From contig NZ_JABBGA010000016.1 in assembly GCF_012927165.1 (NCBI RefSeq), forward strand, positions 57,152 to 121,151: a DNA stretch of 64,000 nt. Reading direction: 5' to 3'. Origin of the DNA: Zoogloea dura. Lineage in GTDB: Bacteria; Pseudomonadota; Gammaproteobacteria; Burkholderiales; Rhodocyclaceae. Numbering within the stretch: the stretch's first letter is position 1; every line of letters begins with the position of its first letter. Positions 28,968 through 37,294 of this stretch are shown piece after piece. The notes beneath the pieces were generated by a model, which made no database searches, was not told the origin of the DNA, and saw nothing but the letters and a program-made list of their open reading frames with translations. Both the position numbers and the translations under genes were made by a program.

Positions 28968-29860
28968 CAGAAGTCCAGCAGCACCCCGCCGGCCACCGTC
29001 ACCCCGGCTTCGCGCAGGCTGTTGGCGAAGAGGCCGAGTGCCTTGCTGGCCGTGTGATGACGCCGTGCGACGATGACGGCGCTGCCGCAGGCGGCGGCCA
29101 CCAGCCTGGCGTCGGCGCCGATCTGGTCGGCCGGTGTATCGACGATGACCATCTCGAAATGCTCCCGGGCCAGCGCCAGTTCGGTGGCGAAGGCGGGGCG
29201 CGCCAGTAGCTCCTGGGGGTTGGGCGGCAGGTTGCCGGCCGGCAGCACGGCGAGGCGGGCCAGCCGCGGATGGGCGGCTATGCCGGGGCCCGCGCTGCGC
29301 TCGGCCAGGCGGGCGGCCAGGCCGTTGCCGGTGCCGATCCGGAAGAGTTCATGCTGGCGGGGATTGCGCAGGTCGGCGTCCACCAGCAGGGTCTGTTCGC
29401 CGAGCTGGGAGAAGGCCACCGCGAGGTTGGCGGCCAGCCAGCTGCGGCCTTCGCCCCGTTCGAGCCCGACGATCGCCACGGTGCGTCGGGCCGGGCTGGC
29501 CAGGCGCTGCAGCACGAGCTGGCTGCGCAGCTGGCGCAGGGCTTCGACCCGCGGCGACTGCGGCGCGAAGGCGGCCACCAGCTCGGGGGCCACGCCGGCG
29601 TCGCCAGGCGACAGCACCGGGTAGTCGAACTGGCGGGCGAGGGCGGCGCGGACGTCGTCCTGACTGACCAGGCCGAGGGCCACGGCCGTCTCGCCGAAGG
29701 GCAGGCCGCTCTGCTTCTGGTGTTCGGCCACCCGGCCGGCGGCATCGGGAGACAGGCGTCCGGCGGCGATCAGCAGCTGGCCGATGACCGGCAGCGGGGC
29801 GTGGGGTGGAACGTGGGGCGGGAGGTGGGCAGAAGGGCCCGCGAAGTTGAGTTTGTCCAT
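28967..29860 (-). CDS. epsG: EpsG-type chain-length-determinant tyrosine kinase
   Basis: This 297-residue BY-kinase-like ATPase has an N-terminal GSPII_E-like segment (LPVIGQLLIAAGRLSPDAAGRVAEHQ) followed by the CpsD/Wzc-type domain. The P-loop is GLERGEGRS (132-140), with Arg139 in the usual lysine position. Walker A' is LLVDADLRNP (158-167). The C-terminus lacks a tyrosine-rich tail. It lies 9 bases after epsF, the transmembrane activator partner, as in other EpsE-F-G systems. Confidence 0.87.
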   Translation of the reverse strand: MDKLNFAGPSAHLPPHVPPHAPLPVIGQLLIAAGRLSPDAAGRVAEHQKQSGLPFGETAVALGLVSQDDVRAALARQFDYPVLSPGDAGVAPELVAAFAPQSPRVEALRQLRSQLVLQRLASPARRTVAIVGLERGEGRSWLAANLAVAFSQLGEQTLLVDADLRNPRQHELFRIGTGNGLAARLAERSAGPGIAAHPRLARLAVLPAGNLPPNPQELLARPAFATELALAREHFEMVIVDTPADQIGADARLVAAACGSAVIVARRHHTASKALGLFANSLREAGVTVAGGVLLDF

Positions 29861-29869
29861 GGTCCTTGC

Positions 29870-31249
29870 TCAGGCGCGTCGCAGGAAGGAGAGGCGGCCA
29901 GGCGCGGTGGCCGGCTGGGCGGGCGGGGCGCTGATCTCGACCACCCAGGCCACGCCGAGGGTGTCGGCCAGGTCGGCGCCGGCCCGCACGCGGCGGTCGA
30001 GCAGCTCGCACACGATGGTGATGGCCATGCCGAGCAGGCCGCCGATGGCGATGGCCAGGCCGAGGTTGAGCATCAGCTTGGGGCTGGAGGCCTCGGTGGG
30101 GGCCACGGCGGTGGACAGCAGGGCCACGTTGCCCTGGCGCGACTTGCTTTCCAGGCTGGTCTGGGTGAGGCGGGCCATGACCAGGTCGTAGGCCTTCTGG
30201 GCGCTGTCCACCTCGCGCTGCAGCAGGAGCATTTCGTCGCGTTGTTGCTTCAGCTCCAGGACCCGCTGCTTCTGGCTGTCCAGGCGTTGCCGCAGGTCGC
30301 CTTCGCGGGCCTGGTTGATGCGGTTGTTGGTGCCGACAACGGCCGCCACCTGGCCGCTCTCCTGGCGCAGGCGGGCCCGCAGGGACTCCACCTCGCCCTG
30401 CACGCGCTGGTACTGCGGGTGGTTCTCGCCCAGGTAGCCGGACAGCTCGTTGAGCTTGGCCTCCTGGCGGGCCAGGTCCACCTTGAGGGCCTGGATCAGG
30501 GGATTGCTGGCGATCTCGTTCATGCCGCCGCCCTGGCGCTGGCGGGAGCTGGTGTCGGAGCTCTGGGCCTGGGCGGCGGTGAACTGGGTGGACAGCTCAG
30601 TGAGGCGGGCGCTCTCCAGGTCGACCTTTTCGTCGCCGACCAGGCCGTGTTCGCGCTGGAAGTCGGACAGGCGGGCCTGGGCCTGTTCCAGATTGTTGCG
30701 TAGCACCTTGGTGTGCTCGTCGAACCAGGCGGCGTACTCGCGGGCCGGTTCGACCTTGAGCTGCAGGTCGGTCTCCAGGTAGGCGCGGGCCAGCGCGTTG
30801 GCGTACTCGGCGGCGAAGGCCGGGTTGTCGCTGGTGACGGTGAGGGTGAGGACGTTGCTTTCGTGGGACGGGCTGACCTTGACCGACTTCTTGAGGCGGC
30901 CGGCGATCCAGCGCGCGGCATCGCCCTGGCCACCGGCGGCCTTCTGCCATTTCTCGGCCCACGGCGCCTTGCCGGCCAGGCCGAGCAGGGTCACGGCGCG
31001 GGCACCGACCCGCTCGCTGTCGATGATGTCGGCCTGGGTGGCGAGGAAACCGGGGGTGGTGAAGCCGCTGCCGTGCTGGGCCGACAGGGGGTCGCTGCCA
31101 CGCGGTTCGACGACGACTTCGGCCTGCGCAGAATACTGCTTGGGCAGGAGCAGGCTGACCGCCAGGGCGAGCAGTACGACCGCCGCCCAGACCCCGCCGA
31201 GCAGCACGCGGCGGGCCTTGAGCACCGCCAGGAGTTGATTGAATCCCAT
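29870..31249 (-). CDS. epsF: EpsF-type polysaccharide copolymerase (Wzz/chain-length determinant)
   Basis: The protein has 459 residues. A TM helix is near 18-38 (VWAAVVLLALAVSLLLPKQYSA) and begins the Wzz domain. A long periplasmic coiled coil (about 185-360) contains the GNVR-type segment, and a second TM (LGLAIAIGGLLGMAITIV) is followed by a short cytoplasmic tail. It sets chain length and anchors the kinase EpsG encoded next. It starts 14 bases after epsE with only a weak ribosome binding site. Confidence 0.88.
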   Translation of the reverse strand: MGFNQLLAVLKARRVLLGGVWAAVVLLALAVSLLLPKQYSAQAEVVVEPRGSDPLSAQHGSGFTTPGFLATQADIIDSERVGARAVTLLGLAGKAPWAEKWQKAAGGQGDAARWIAGRLKKSVKVSPSHESNVLTLTVTSDNPAFAAEYANALARAYLETDLQLKVEPAREYAAWFDEHTKVLRNNLEQAQARLSDFQREHGLVGDEKVDLESARLTELSTQFTAAQAQSSDTSSRQRQGGGMNEIASNPLIQALKVDLARQEAKLNELSGYLGENHPQYQRVQGEVESLRARLRQESGQVAAVVGTNNRINQAREGDLRQRLDSQKQRVLELKQQRDEMLLLQREVDSAQKAYDLVMARLTQTSLESKSRQGNVALLSTAVAPTEASSPKLMLNLGLAIAIGGLLGMAITIVCELLDRRVRAGADLADTLGVAWVVEISAPPAQPATAPGRLSFLRRA

Positions 31250-31263
31250 ATGTACCCCCGGCC

Positions 31264-32100
31264 TCAGAACAGGGCTTCACGGACGACGATCACGTCGTCC
31301 GCCTGCACCAGGTCGCCCAGCTGCGGGTTGAGGATGCGCACGCTGCCGTCGTCACCGCGACGGTGGATGCGGATGCCCCTCTCGGTGCCGCGTGGGCTCA
31401 GGCCGCCACCGACGGAGAGGGCCTGCAGCACGCTCATCTGCCGTTCGAGGCGGTAGGCGCCGGCCTTCTGGACCTCGCCATACACATAGATCTGGGCGGC
31501 GCGCTGCACGTAGAGGGTGTCGCCGGCCATCACGGCCACGTCCTTCTCGGGTGTCCAGGTGACGAACAGTTCGGCCACGTCGATCTCGGCGCGGACCCGG
31601 CGGCCGTTGCGCATGCCGGTGAGGATCACCCTCTCGGCCCCTTGCGGGGTGGTGCCGCCGGCCAGGGCCAGGGCGTCGGTGACCTTGGTGGCGGTGCTCT
31701 CCAGCGGGTAGCGGCCCGGGCGGGCCACCTGGCCGAGGACGGCCACCTGGGCGCCACGCACCTGCTGCAGGAGCAGGGTGACCTGGGGCTGCAGCACGAA
31801 GCCGCCGCTGCGCAGGCCGGTGGCGATGGCCTTCTCCGCTTCCTGCAGGGTCAGGCCGCCGAGCTGGACGCTGCCGACCAGCGGGTAGCTGATCGCGCCC
31901 GTGTCGGAGACCCGCGTTTCCAGGCTGAGGTCCGGGTTCTGGAAGACCGAGACCTTCACGCTGTCACCCGGGCCGAGCCGGTATTCCTGCGGTGCCGGGT
32001 CGGCCTGGGCCGGTACGCCGGCCAGCACCAGCCACAGGCTGGCCAGCAAGCCGGCCCACCAGGTGCCCCGGCGCTTGTCGATGTTCTTCAAAATGCCCAC
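31264..32100 (-). CDS. epsE: EpsE-type polysaccharide export protein (Wza family)
   Basis: This 278-residue protein has a signal segment (WWAGLLASLWLVLAGVPAQA). The Poly_export domain opens YRLGPGDSVKVSVFQNPDLS, and two SLBB-type repeats follow (VAVLGQVARPGRYPL, IYVYGEVQKAGAYRL). It would form the outer-membrane or periplasmic export channel. The frame opens at 32139, but GTG at 32100 is preferred: AGGGAG lies six bases before it, and it overlaps the epsL stop by 13 bases, matching other joints in the operon. Confidence 0.88.
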   Translation of the reverse strand: MGILKNIDKRRGTWWAGLLASLWLVLAGVPAQADPAPQEYRLGPGDSVKVSVFQNPDLSLETRVSDTGAISYPLVGSVQLGGLTLQEAEKAIATGLRSGGFVLQPQVTLLLQQVRGAQVAVLGQVARPGRYPLESTATKVTDALALAGGTTPQGAERVILTGMRNGRRVRAEIDVAELFVTWTPEKDVAVMAGDTLYVQRAAQIYVYGEVQKAGAYRLERQMSVLQALSVGGGLSPRGTERGIRIHRRGDDGSVRILNPQLGDLVQADDVIVVREALF

Positions 32101-33467
32101 TGCACGCTCCCTGCCATAGTCCAATCCGTGTAACTCCATTCCGCCTGGTTCGACTCCCGCTGTTCACGCAGCAGGCTGAGGATCCAGCGCAGGCGGGGCG
32201 ACATCTGGTGGGTGGCGGTCAACTGCGCCTGCCCCACCTTGTCTTCCCGGCGACTCGTCACTGCGACGCCGAAGCCCGGGTCGCCCCGGTACTGGGCATC
32301 GCGCCATTCGTAGCGGCCTTCCAGCCGCGTGCGCGGCGAATAGGCCCAGATCCATCCCAGCCGCGCGCCGCGGGTGGCCACATAGCTGGACACGAAGTCC
32401 TGGGCCGGCTCCACGTCGTAGCGCAGCACCCCGCTGAGCTGGCTGCGTGGCGTCACCTGCCATTCCGCACCGACGAGGGCGGAGTGCCCCGAGTAATTGC
32501 TCTGGGGGTAACGCCCGTATTCGCGGCTGACGCTGGCCACCCGCATCAGGTAGCGCGAGCCGGTGCCCGTAGGCAGCGACAGCTCGAGGCTTGTCTCTTC
32601 CTGCTGGAAGCGCTTCTCGGCCAGGGTCCCGGCGTCGTCGGCCGGCGCGTTGGGGTACTGGCCGCGGGCCCGGCGGCGGGTCAGGGTGGCTGTTCCGCGG
32701 CCCTCGGGGGCATAGCGCAGGATCAGGTCCACCGTGCCGAAGTCGAGTTCGTTGGTGGGACGGGTTCCGTCCTTGTAGCGTCGGCTGCCTTCCGCGACCT
32801 GGGTGCCGACCTGCCAGCCGTTCGTCAGGCGGTAGAAGGCGCTGCCCGACAACACCCGGGTGGTGGCAATGCTGCGCACCGGGTTGCGGAAGTAGGCGTA
32901 GTCGTCCAGGGCTTCCCGGTGCTCGGCGCCCACCTCGCCCTGCCAGTCCGGGCCGGCGCTCCAGCGCCAGCGCCCGACCGCCGTGCGGGTGGTGTGGTTG
33001 AGGAAGTCGAAGCTGCCATAGCGGTTTGCGTTCGCTTCCAGGTCGAGCAGCCACTGCTGCCCGGCATGTCGTTTGTCCAGCCCCAGCTCCAGGCGGGTCA
33101 GGCTGTGCCACGACCCCCGCCCGGACAGCCCGGCGGCGGAGGCGGCGGCCGCATCCCGCAGGCGGAAGACGTTGCTGTCGTAGCTCAACACTTCACTCAT
33201 GGCGATCCGGCTGCCGGCGCCCTTGCCCAGCGGCAGGTCGCCCGGCGTCTCGCCACGCTCCGGCAGGTCTGCGGCGGCCAGGCTCTGGCTGAGGTTCAAC
33301 TGCGGGGGTGAGGGCTCATCGCTCTCGAACACCAACAGGTTCGGCCCGCTCGCGCCGGAAAGCACGGTGCTCAGGCGCAGGGGCGGCAGTTCGCCGGCCA
33401 TGACCGGTCCGTTCACGCCCAGTGCCAGCAGCACGCCCCCCAGTGATCCTCCCAAACACCTCAGCAC
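32088..33467 (-). CDS. epsL: EpsL-type outer-membrane beta-barrel, exopolysaccharide biosynthesis
   Basis: This 459-residue protein has a signal peptide ending near NGPVMAG, many alternating beta strands and a terminal aromatic (SVQWAF), as in outer-membrane barrels. It resembles the EpsL proteins linked to EpsE/F/G-type clusters. The start is GTG at 33467 with GGAG six bases before it. As the first gene of the 15-kb operon it follows an AT-rich control region. It may help the polymer cross the outer membrane; this is inferred. Confidence 0.8.
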   Translation of the reverse strand: MLRCLGGSLGGVLLALGVNGPVMAGELPPLRLSTVLSGASGPNLLVFESDEPSPPQLNLSQSLAAADLPERGETPGDLPLGKGAGSRIAMSEVLSYDSNVFRLRDAAAASAAGLSGRGSWHSLTRLELGLDKRHAGQQWLLDLEANANRYGSFDFLNHTTRTAVGRWRWSAGPDWQGEVGAEHREALDDYAYFRNPVRSIATTRVLSGSAFYRLTNGWQVGTQVAEGSRRYKDGTRPTNELDFGTVDLILRYAPEGRGTATLTRRRARGQYPNAPADDAGTLAEKRFQQEETSLELSLPTGTGSRYLMRVASVSREYGRYPQSNYSGHSALVGAEWQVTPRSQLSGVLRYDVEPAQDFVSSYVATRGARLGWIWAYSPRTRLEGRYEWRDAQYRGDPGFGVAVTSRREDKVGQAQLTATHQMSPRLRWILSLLREQRESNQAEWSYTDWTMAGSVQWAF

Positions 33468-33809
33468 CCGTCACTCCAAGCTCAAAAGTCGGCGAATCTT
33501 GATTCAGCCTTGCGAGTGCTAAAGCCAACTATTCCGCGGGTTTCAGGATATTCGTGAATATTCAGTAATCTTTAGTGACAAAATCACACAAATCTTGAAT
33601 TTGACAAATTTTCATTGAATTAGGATTCTGGAATACATCCAGGCCGGAGACGCACCGTGCGTGGCCGCTGCGGCGGATCAGGAGCTTGCAGGGCCGCCGA
33701 TCAAGGAGCACGTTTCCCTGTCGCCGGCAGGGCTTTTGGATAGGCCTGGTGAATAAGCCGCTATACTTGCGGGCTGAATATTTCACTCTTTTCCAGAAAG
33801 GACTTTCCG
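33468..33809. promoter_or_regulatory. AT-rich divergent control region, epsL versus OmpA-like gene
   Basis: These 342 bases hold no gene and are clearly AT-richer than the surroundings. Two palindromes are visible: ATATTC-GT-GAATAT at 33548-33561 and GTGA-CAAAA-TCAC at 33575-33587. A -10-like TATACT lies at 33762-33767, 43 bases before the OmpA-like gene. These probably control the operon in one direction and the OmpA-like gene in the other. Confidence 0.5.
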
Positions 33810-34292
33810 ATGCAGCAAGACGACGACAACCAGAACCTGGTACTGGGCATCCTGTTCGGCATCATTGCCCTGGTGATTGGTCTGGTGATCGGCCTCACCG
33901 TCTATGTGACCGGCCAGACTGCCCAGGCCAAGCCGGCCGCCGCGGCCACCGCCGAAGCGCCGGAGATCGCCGAGATCGGCGAAGCCCTGGTCAAGCTCTA
34001 CTTCGACTCCGGCAAGTCCGAACTGCCGGCAGGCGCTGCCGACGAGGTGGCCAAGGTGGTCGCCAAGCTGCAGGAAGACAGCACCCGGATCGTCCTGATC
34101 TCCGGTTACCACGACGAAACCGGTGGCGCGGCGGTGAATGCCGAAGTCGCCAAGGCCCGTGCCCTGGCTCTCAAGGATGCGCTGGTGGCTGCCGGCATCC
34201 CGGCTGACAAGATCGCCCTGCGCAAGCCGGCCGTGACCCTGGGTGGCACCGAAGGCGCCGAAGCCCGCCGAGTGGAAGTGCGCGTGCAGTAA
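33810..34292 (+). CDS. OmpA-family protein with N-terminal membrane anchor
   Basis: The protein has 160 residues. One TM helix (residues 9-33, LVLGILFGIIALVIGLVIGLTVYV) is followed by an Ala/Pro-rich linker and an OmpA/MotB-like peptidoglycan-binding domain. That domain contains LYFDSGKSELPAG, ISGYHDETGGAAVNAEVAKARALALKDAL and a C-terminal EARRVEVRV. AGAAAGGA precedes the start. The uncleaved helix suggests an inner-membrane anchor reaching peptidoglycan. It is a single-gene unit with its own terminator. Confidence 0.85.
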   Translation: MQQDDDNQNLVLGILFGIIALVIGLVIGLTVYVTGQTAQAKPAAAATAEAPEIAEIGEALVKLYFDSGKSELPAGAADEVAKVVAKLQEDSTRIVLISGYHDETGGAAVNAEVAKARALALKDALVAAGIPADKIALRKPAVTLGGTEGAEARRVEVRVQ

Positions 34293-34318
34293 GCGCAGAC
34301 CTTTTTGCGGGGCACAAG

Positions 34319-34345
34319 AAGGCCGGGCTTGCCCGGCCTTTGTCT
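34319..34345 (+). terminator. Rho-independent terminator after OmpA-like gene
   Basis: The stem AAGGCCGGGC/GCCCGGCCTT (34319-34328 with 34331-34340) is followed by a T-rich tail, starting 27 bases after the stop codon. The tip must open, since only two bases separate the full arms. Confidence 0.8.
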
Positions 34346-34372
34346 TTGGGGCGGGCTGCTAACATTCCGGCC

Positions 34373-35788
34373 ATGAGCCTCTACCAGACCCTCGCCGACG
34401 AGACCGCCCGCCTGATCCTCGAGGGCGTGCTGCGCCCCGGAGACCGCCTGCCCTCGGTGCGGCAGACCTGCCGCCGGCACGGCATCGCGCCGGTCACCGT
34501 GACCCAGGCCTATCACCTGCTCGAGAGCCGCGGGCTGATCGAGGCCCGCCCCAAGTCCGGCTATTTCGTGCGGGCGCGCCTCGGCCAGCGCTGGCCCGAG
34601 CCGGAGATGACCCGGCCGGTGGGGCATTCCACCGAACTGGTGGTGAGCGACTTCATCTTCCAGATCCTCGACAGCGTCAAGGATCCCGCCGTGGTGCCGC
34701 TGGGGTCGAGCTTTCCCAGCCCCTACCTGTTTCCCCTCGACAAGCTGGGGCGCCACTTGGCGGCGGCCGCCCGTCACCTGGACCCGCTCGCCACCGTCAC
34801 CGACCTGCCGCCGGGCAACGACGAGCTGCGCCGCCAGTTGTCCTTGCGTTACCTGGCCAACGGCGCCAGCGTCTCACCCGCCGAGATCGTGATCACCTCG
34901 GGGGCGATGGAGGGGCTCAACCTGTGCCTGCAGGCGGTGACCCGCCCGGGCGACCTGATCGCCATCGAGTCGCCGACCTTCTATGCCGGCCTGCAGGCCG
35001 CCGAGCGCCTGGGCCTGAAGGTCATCGAGATTCCCAGCCACCCCCGCGAAGGGGTCAGCCTGGCTGCGCTGGAGGACGCGCTGCGCCACCACCCGGTGAA
35101 GGCCTGCCTGCTGATGTTGAACTTTGCCAACCCGACCGGCGCACGGGTGCCGGATGCGCGGCGGAAGGAGCTGGTGGCGCTCCTCGATCGTCACGATGTG
35201 CCCCTGATCGAAGACGATGTGTATGCCGAACTACATTTTGCCGCCGATCCGCCGCTGGGCAGCAAGGCCGTGGATCCGACCGGGCGGGTGATGCATGTGT
35301 CGTCCTTCTCCAAGTGCCTGGCGCCGGGCTACCGGATCGGCTGGGTGGCGGCGGGCCGCTACGCGGCGGCGATCCAGCGCCAGAAGCTGTCCCTCAGCCT
35401 GGCCACCACCGTGCCGGTGCAGATCGCCCTGGCCGACTACCTGAAGCAGGGCGGCTACGACAACCACCTGCGGCACCTGCGGCGCACCCTGGCCAGCCAG
35501 GAGGCCGCCGTGGTGGCGGCCGTGGAGGCGCATTTTCCCGAAGGGACCCGTCTGGCCCGGCCGGATGGTGGCTACTTCCTGTGGTTGGAGCTGCCCCGTC
35601 AGGTGGATGCCCTGGCCCTGCACAGCGCGGCCCTGGCGCAGGGGATCAGCGTGGCGCCGGGCCCGATCTTCTCGGCCAAGCGGGAGTTCGGCCATTGCAT
35701 CCGCCTGAATTTCGGTCATCCGGCGGATGCGCGCCTGCTGGATGCCGTTGCCACCGTTGGGCGCCTGGCCGCCGCCAGGGGCCGGTAA
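34373..35788 (+). CDS. MocR-family regulator/aminotransferase-like protein (YdcR-like)
   Basis: The protein has 471 residues. The N-terminal GntR winged helix reads LYQTLADETARLILEGVLRPGDRLPSVRQ...HGIAPVTVTQAYHLLESRGLIEARPKSGYFV. The aminotransferase fold has a PLP lysine near K314 (SSFSKCLAPGYRIGW) and NPTG-type NFANPTGARV. The start is set at the ATG 34373; an upstream TTG at 34340 lies inside the preceding terminator. It shares architecture with the protein at 12872-14368, but it stands alone with no divergent partner, so no target is evident. Confidence 0.87.
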   Translation: MSLYQTLADETARLILEGVLRPGDRLPSVRQTCRRHGIAPVTVTQAYHLLESRGLIEARPKSGYFVRARLGQRWPEPEMTRPVGHSTELVVSDFIFQILDSVKDPAVVPLGSSFPSPYLFPLDKLGRHLAAAARHLDPLATVTDLPPGNDELRRQLSLRYLANGASVSPAEIVITSGAMEGLNLCLQAVTRPGDLIAIESPTFYAGLQAAERLGLKVIEIPSHPREGVSLAALEDALRHHPVKACLLMLNFANPTGARVPDARRKELVALLDRHDVPLIEDDVYAELHFAADPPLGSKAVDPTGRVMHVSSFSKCLAPGYRIGWVAAGRYAAAIQRQKLSLSLATTVPVQIALADYLKQGGYDNHLRHLRRTLASQEAAVVAAVEAHFPEGTRLARPDGGYFLWLELPRQVDALALHSAALAQGISVAPGPIFSAKREFGHCIRLNFGHPADARLLDAVATVGRLAAARGR

Positions 35789-35851
35789 ACGGACCGCCCC
35801 CCGGCGGCGGGCAAGCCATCCGGGGCGCGGGGTGCTGCAGGGGGCGCTGCC

Positions 35852-37294
35852 TCAGCGGGGCTGCTGCGCTCCGCCGGCCAGTTGCGCAGACGCCTGCCAG
35901 CCGCCGCCGAGGGCCTTGAACAGGTCCACCGAGGAGGATAGCCGGGCCTGGCGGTTCTGCACCCAGGCGACGGTGGCATCGTTGGCCGTGCGCTGAGCGC
36001 TCAGTACCTCGAGGAAGGGCGAGTAGCCCGAGTCGTAGCGGGCCTGGGCCAGTTTCAGGGCGCTCTGTGCCGCCTTGAGGGCGGTGCTGTAGGCATCCTC
36101 CGCCTCGCCGTTGAAACGCACGGCGACCAGGGCGTCGTTGACCTCCCGGAAGGCGGTCTGGACCGTCTTGCGATAGCTTTCCAGGCTCTGCTTCTGCTGG
36201 GCGCTGATCTGATCCACCTGGGCGCGCAGCCGGCCGCCCTCGAAGATCGGCTGGGTCAGGCCTGCACCCACCGACCAGACCATGGCGGCGGGGCTGAAGA
36301 GATCCGAGAGCTCACGACTTTCGCGGCCATAGCTGCCGGTCAGGGTGATGCTCGGGAACAGCGCGGCCTTGGCGACACCGATCTTCGCGTTGGCGGCGAT
36401 CAGGTCGGTTTCGGCCTTGCGCACGTCGGGCCGGCCTTCCAGCAGGGCCGAGGGCAGGCCGGTCGGCGGCACCGGCGGAACCGGAAGGCGCGCCAGGTCG
36501 CCGGCGGCAATCCGCAGGCCGGGCTGGCCGACCAGTAGACCAATGAGGTTCTCCGCCAGGGCACGGCTCTTCTCCAGCTGCAGCTGCGCCGCGGTGTAGG
36601 TGGCCAGCGCGCCCTCAGCCTGCTGCACATCCAGCTGGGACACGTAGCCACTGTCGAAGCGGATGCGGGCCAGCTGGGTGCTGCGCGCCTGGCTGCTCAC
36701 CGAGTCACGCACGGCCAGCAACTGGGCATCGATGGCACGCAGGTTGAGGTAGGCCTGGGTGACCGATGCGGCGAGGCTCAGGGACACCGTCTCGCTGGCA
36801 TAGCGGGTGCCCAGGGCCTGCGCCCGGGCCGCCTCGGAGGCACGCCGCAGCTTGCCCCAGATGTCCAGCTCGAAGGACGTGGACAGGCCGAGCTTGTCGG
36901 TGGTGCGCACCAGCCCGCTGGGCGGGTTGGCGTTGGGCAGGATGGTCCGGCTGCGGGACACGCCGGCATTGGCGTCGACCTGGGGCAGCAGGGCGGCGTT
37001 GACCTGGCGCAGCAGGGCATCGCCCTCCTCGATGCGGGCTGCGGCGCTGCGGGCATCCGGGCTGGAGACCAGGGCCTGGTCCACCAGGGTGTCGAGCTGC
37101 GGGTCGCCGAACAGGGACCACCAGCGCCCGGCCAGCGCCGGGGTGTCGGCGGTGGGCAGGGCGGCCTGTTCGGTATAGGCCGCCGGCAGGCCGACCTGCT
37201 CGGCCGGACGGACGTAGTCGGGGCCGAGGGCACAGCCGCTCAGCGCGGCGGCGGTGAGTGCGGCCGCCAGCAGGGTGGGACGGGGGCGGATCAT
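35852..37294 (-). CDS. RND efflux outer-membrane lipoprotein (OprM/NodT family)
   Basis: The protein has 480 residues. A lipoprotein signal with lipobox ALSGC (Cys21) is followed by GPDYVRP, the standard start of the NodT/OprM family. Two repeated OEP domains with long helices follow. It provides the outer-membrane duct of the tripartite pump. It is the last gene of the three-gene unit, and its start shares ATGA with the permease stop. Confidence 0.93.
   Translation of the reverse strand: MIRPRPTLLAAALTAAALSGCALGPDYVRPAEQVGLPAAYTEQAALPTADTPALAGRWWSLFGDPQLDTLVDQALVSSPDARSAAARIEEGDALLRQVNAALLPQVDANAGVSRSRTILPNANPPSGLVRTTDKLGLSTSFELDIWGKLRRASEAARAQALGTRYASETVSLSLAASVTQAYLNLRAIDAQLLAVRDSVSSQARSTQLARIRFDSGYVSQLDVQQAEGALATYTAAQLQLEKSRALAENLIGLLVGQPGLRIAAGDLARLPVPPVPPTGLPSALLEGRPDVRKAETDLIAANAKIGVAKAALFPSITLTGSYGRESRELSDLFSPAAMVWSVGAGLTQPIFEGGRLRAQVDQISAQQKQSLESYRKTVQTAFREVNDALVAVRFNGEAEDAYSTALKAAQSALKLAQARYDSGYSPFLEVLSAQRTANDATVAWVQNRQARLSSSVDLFKALGGGWQASAQLAGGAQQPR

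Noticed and set aside
33504..33527. Sigma-54-like element on the minus strand upstream of epsL (TTGGC...TCGCA)
   Set aside because: The GG and GC elements are separated by 11 bases instead of 10; RpoN promoters do not tolerate that spacing well.
33574..33588. CRP-like site AGTGA-CAAAA-TCACA upstream of epsL
   Set aside because: The spacer is 5 bases rather than the 6 required by CRP/Vfr; kept only as an unassigned palindrome.
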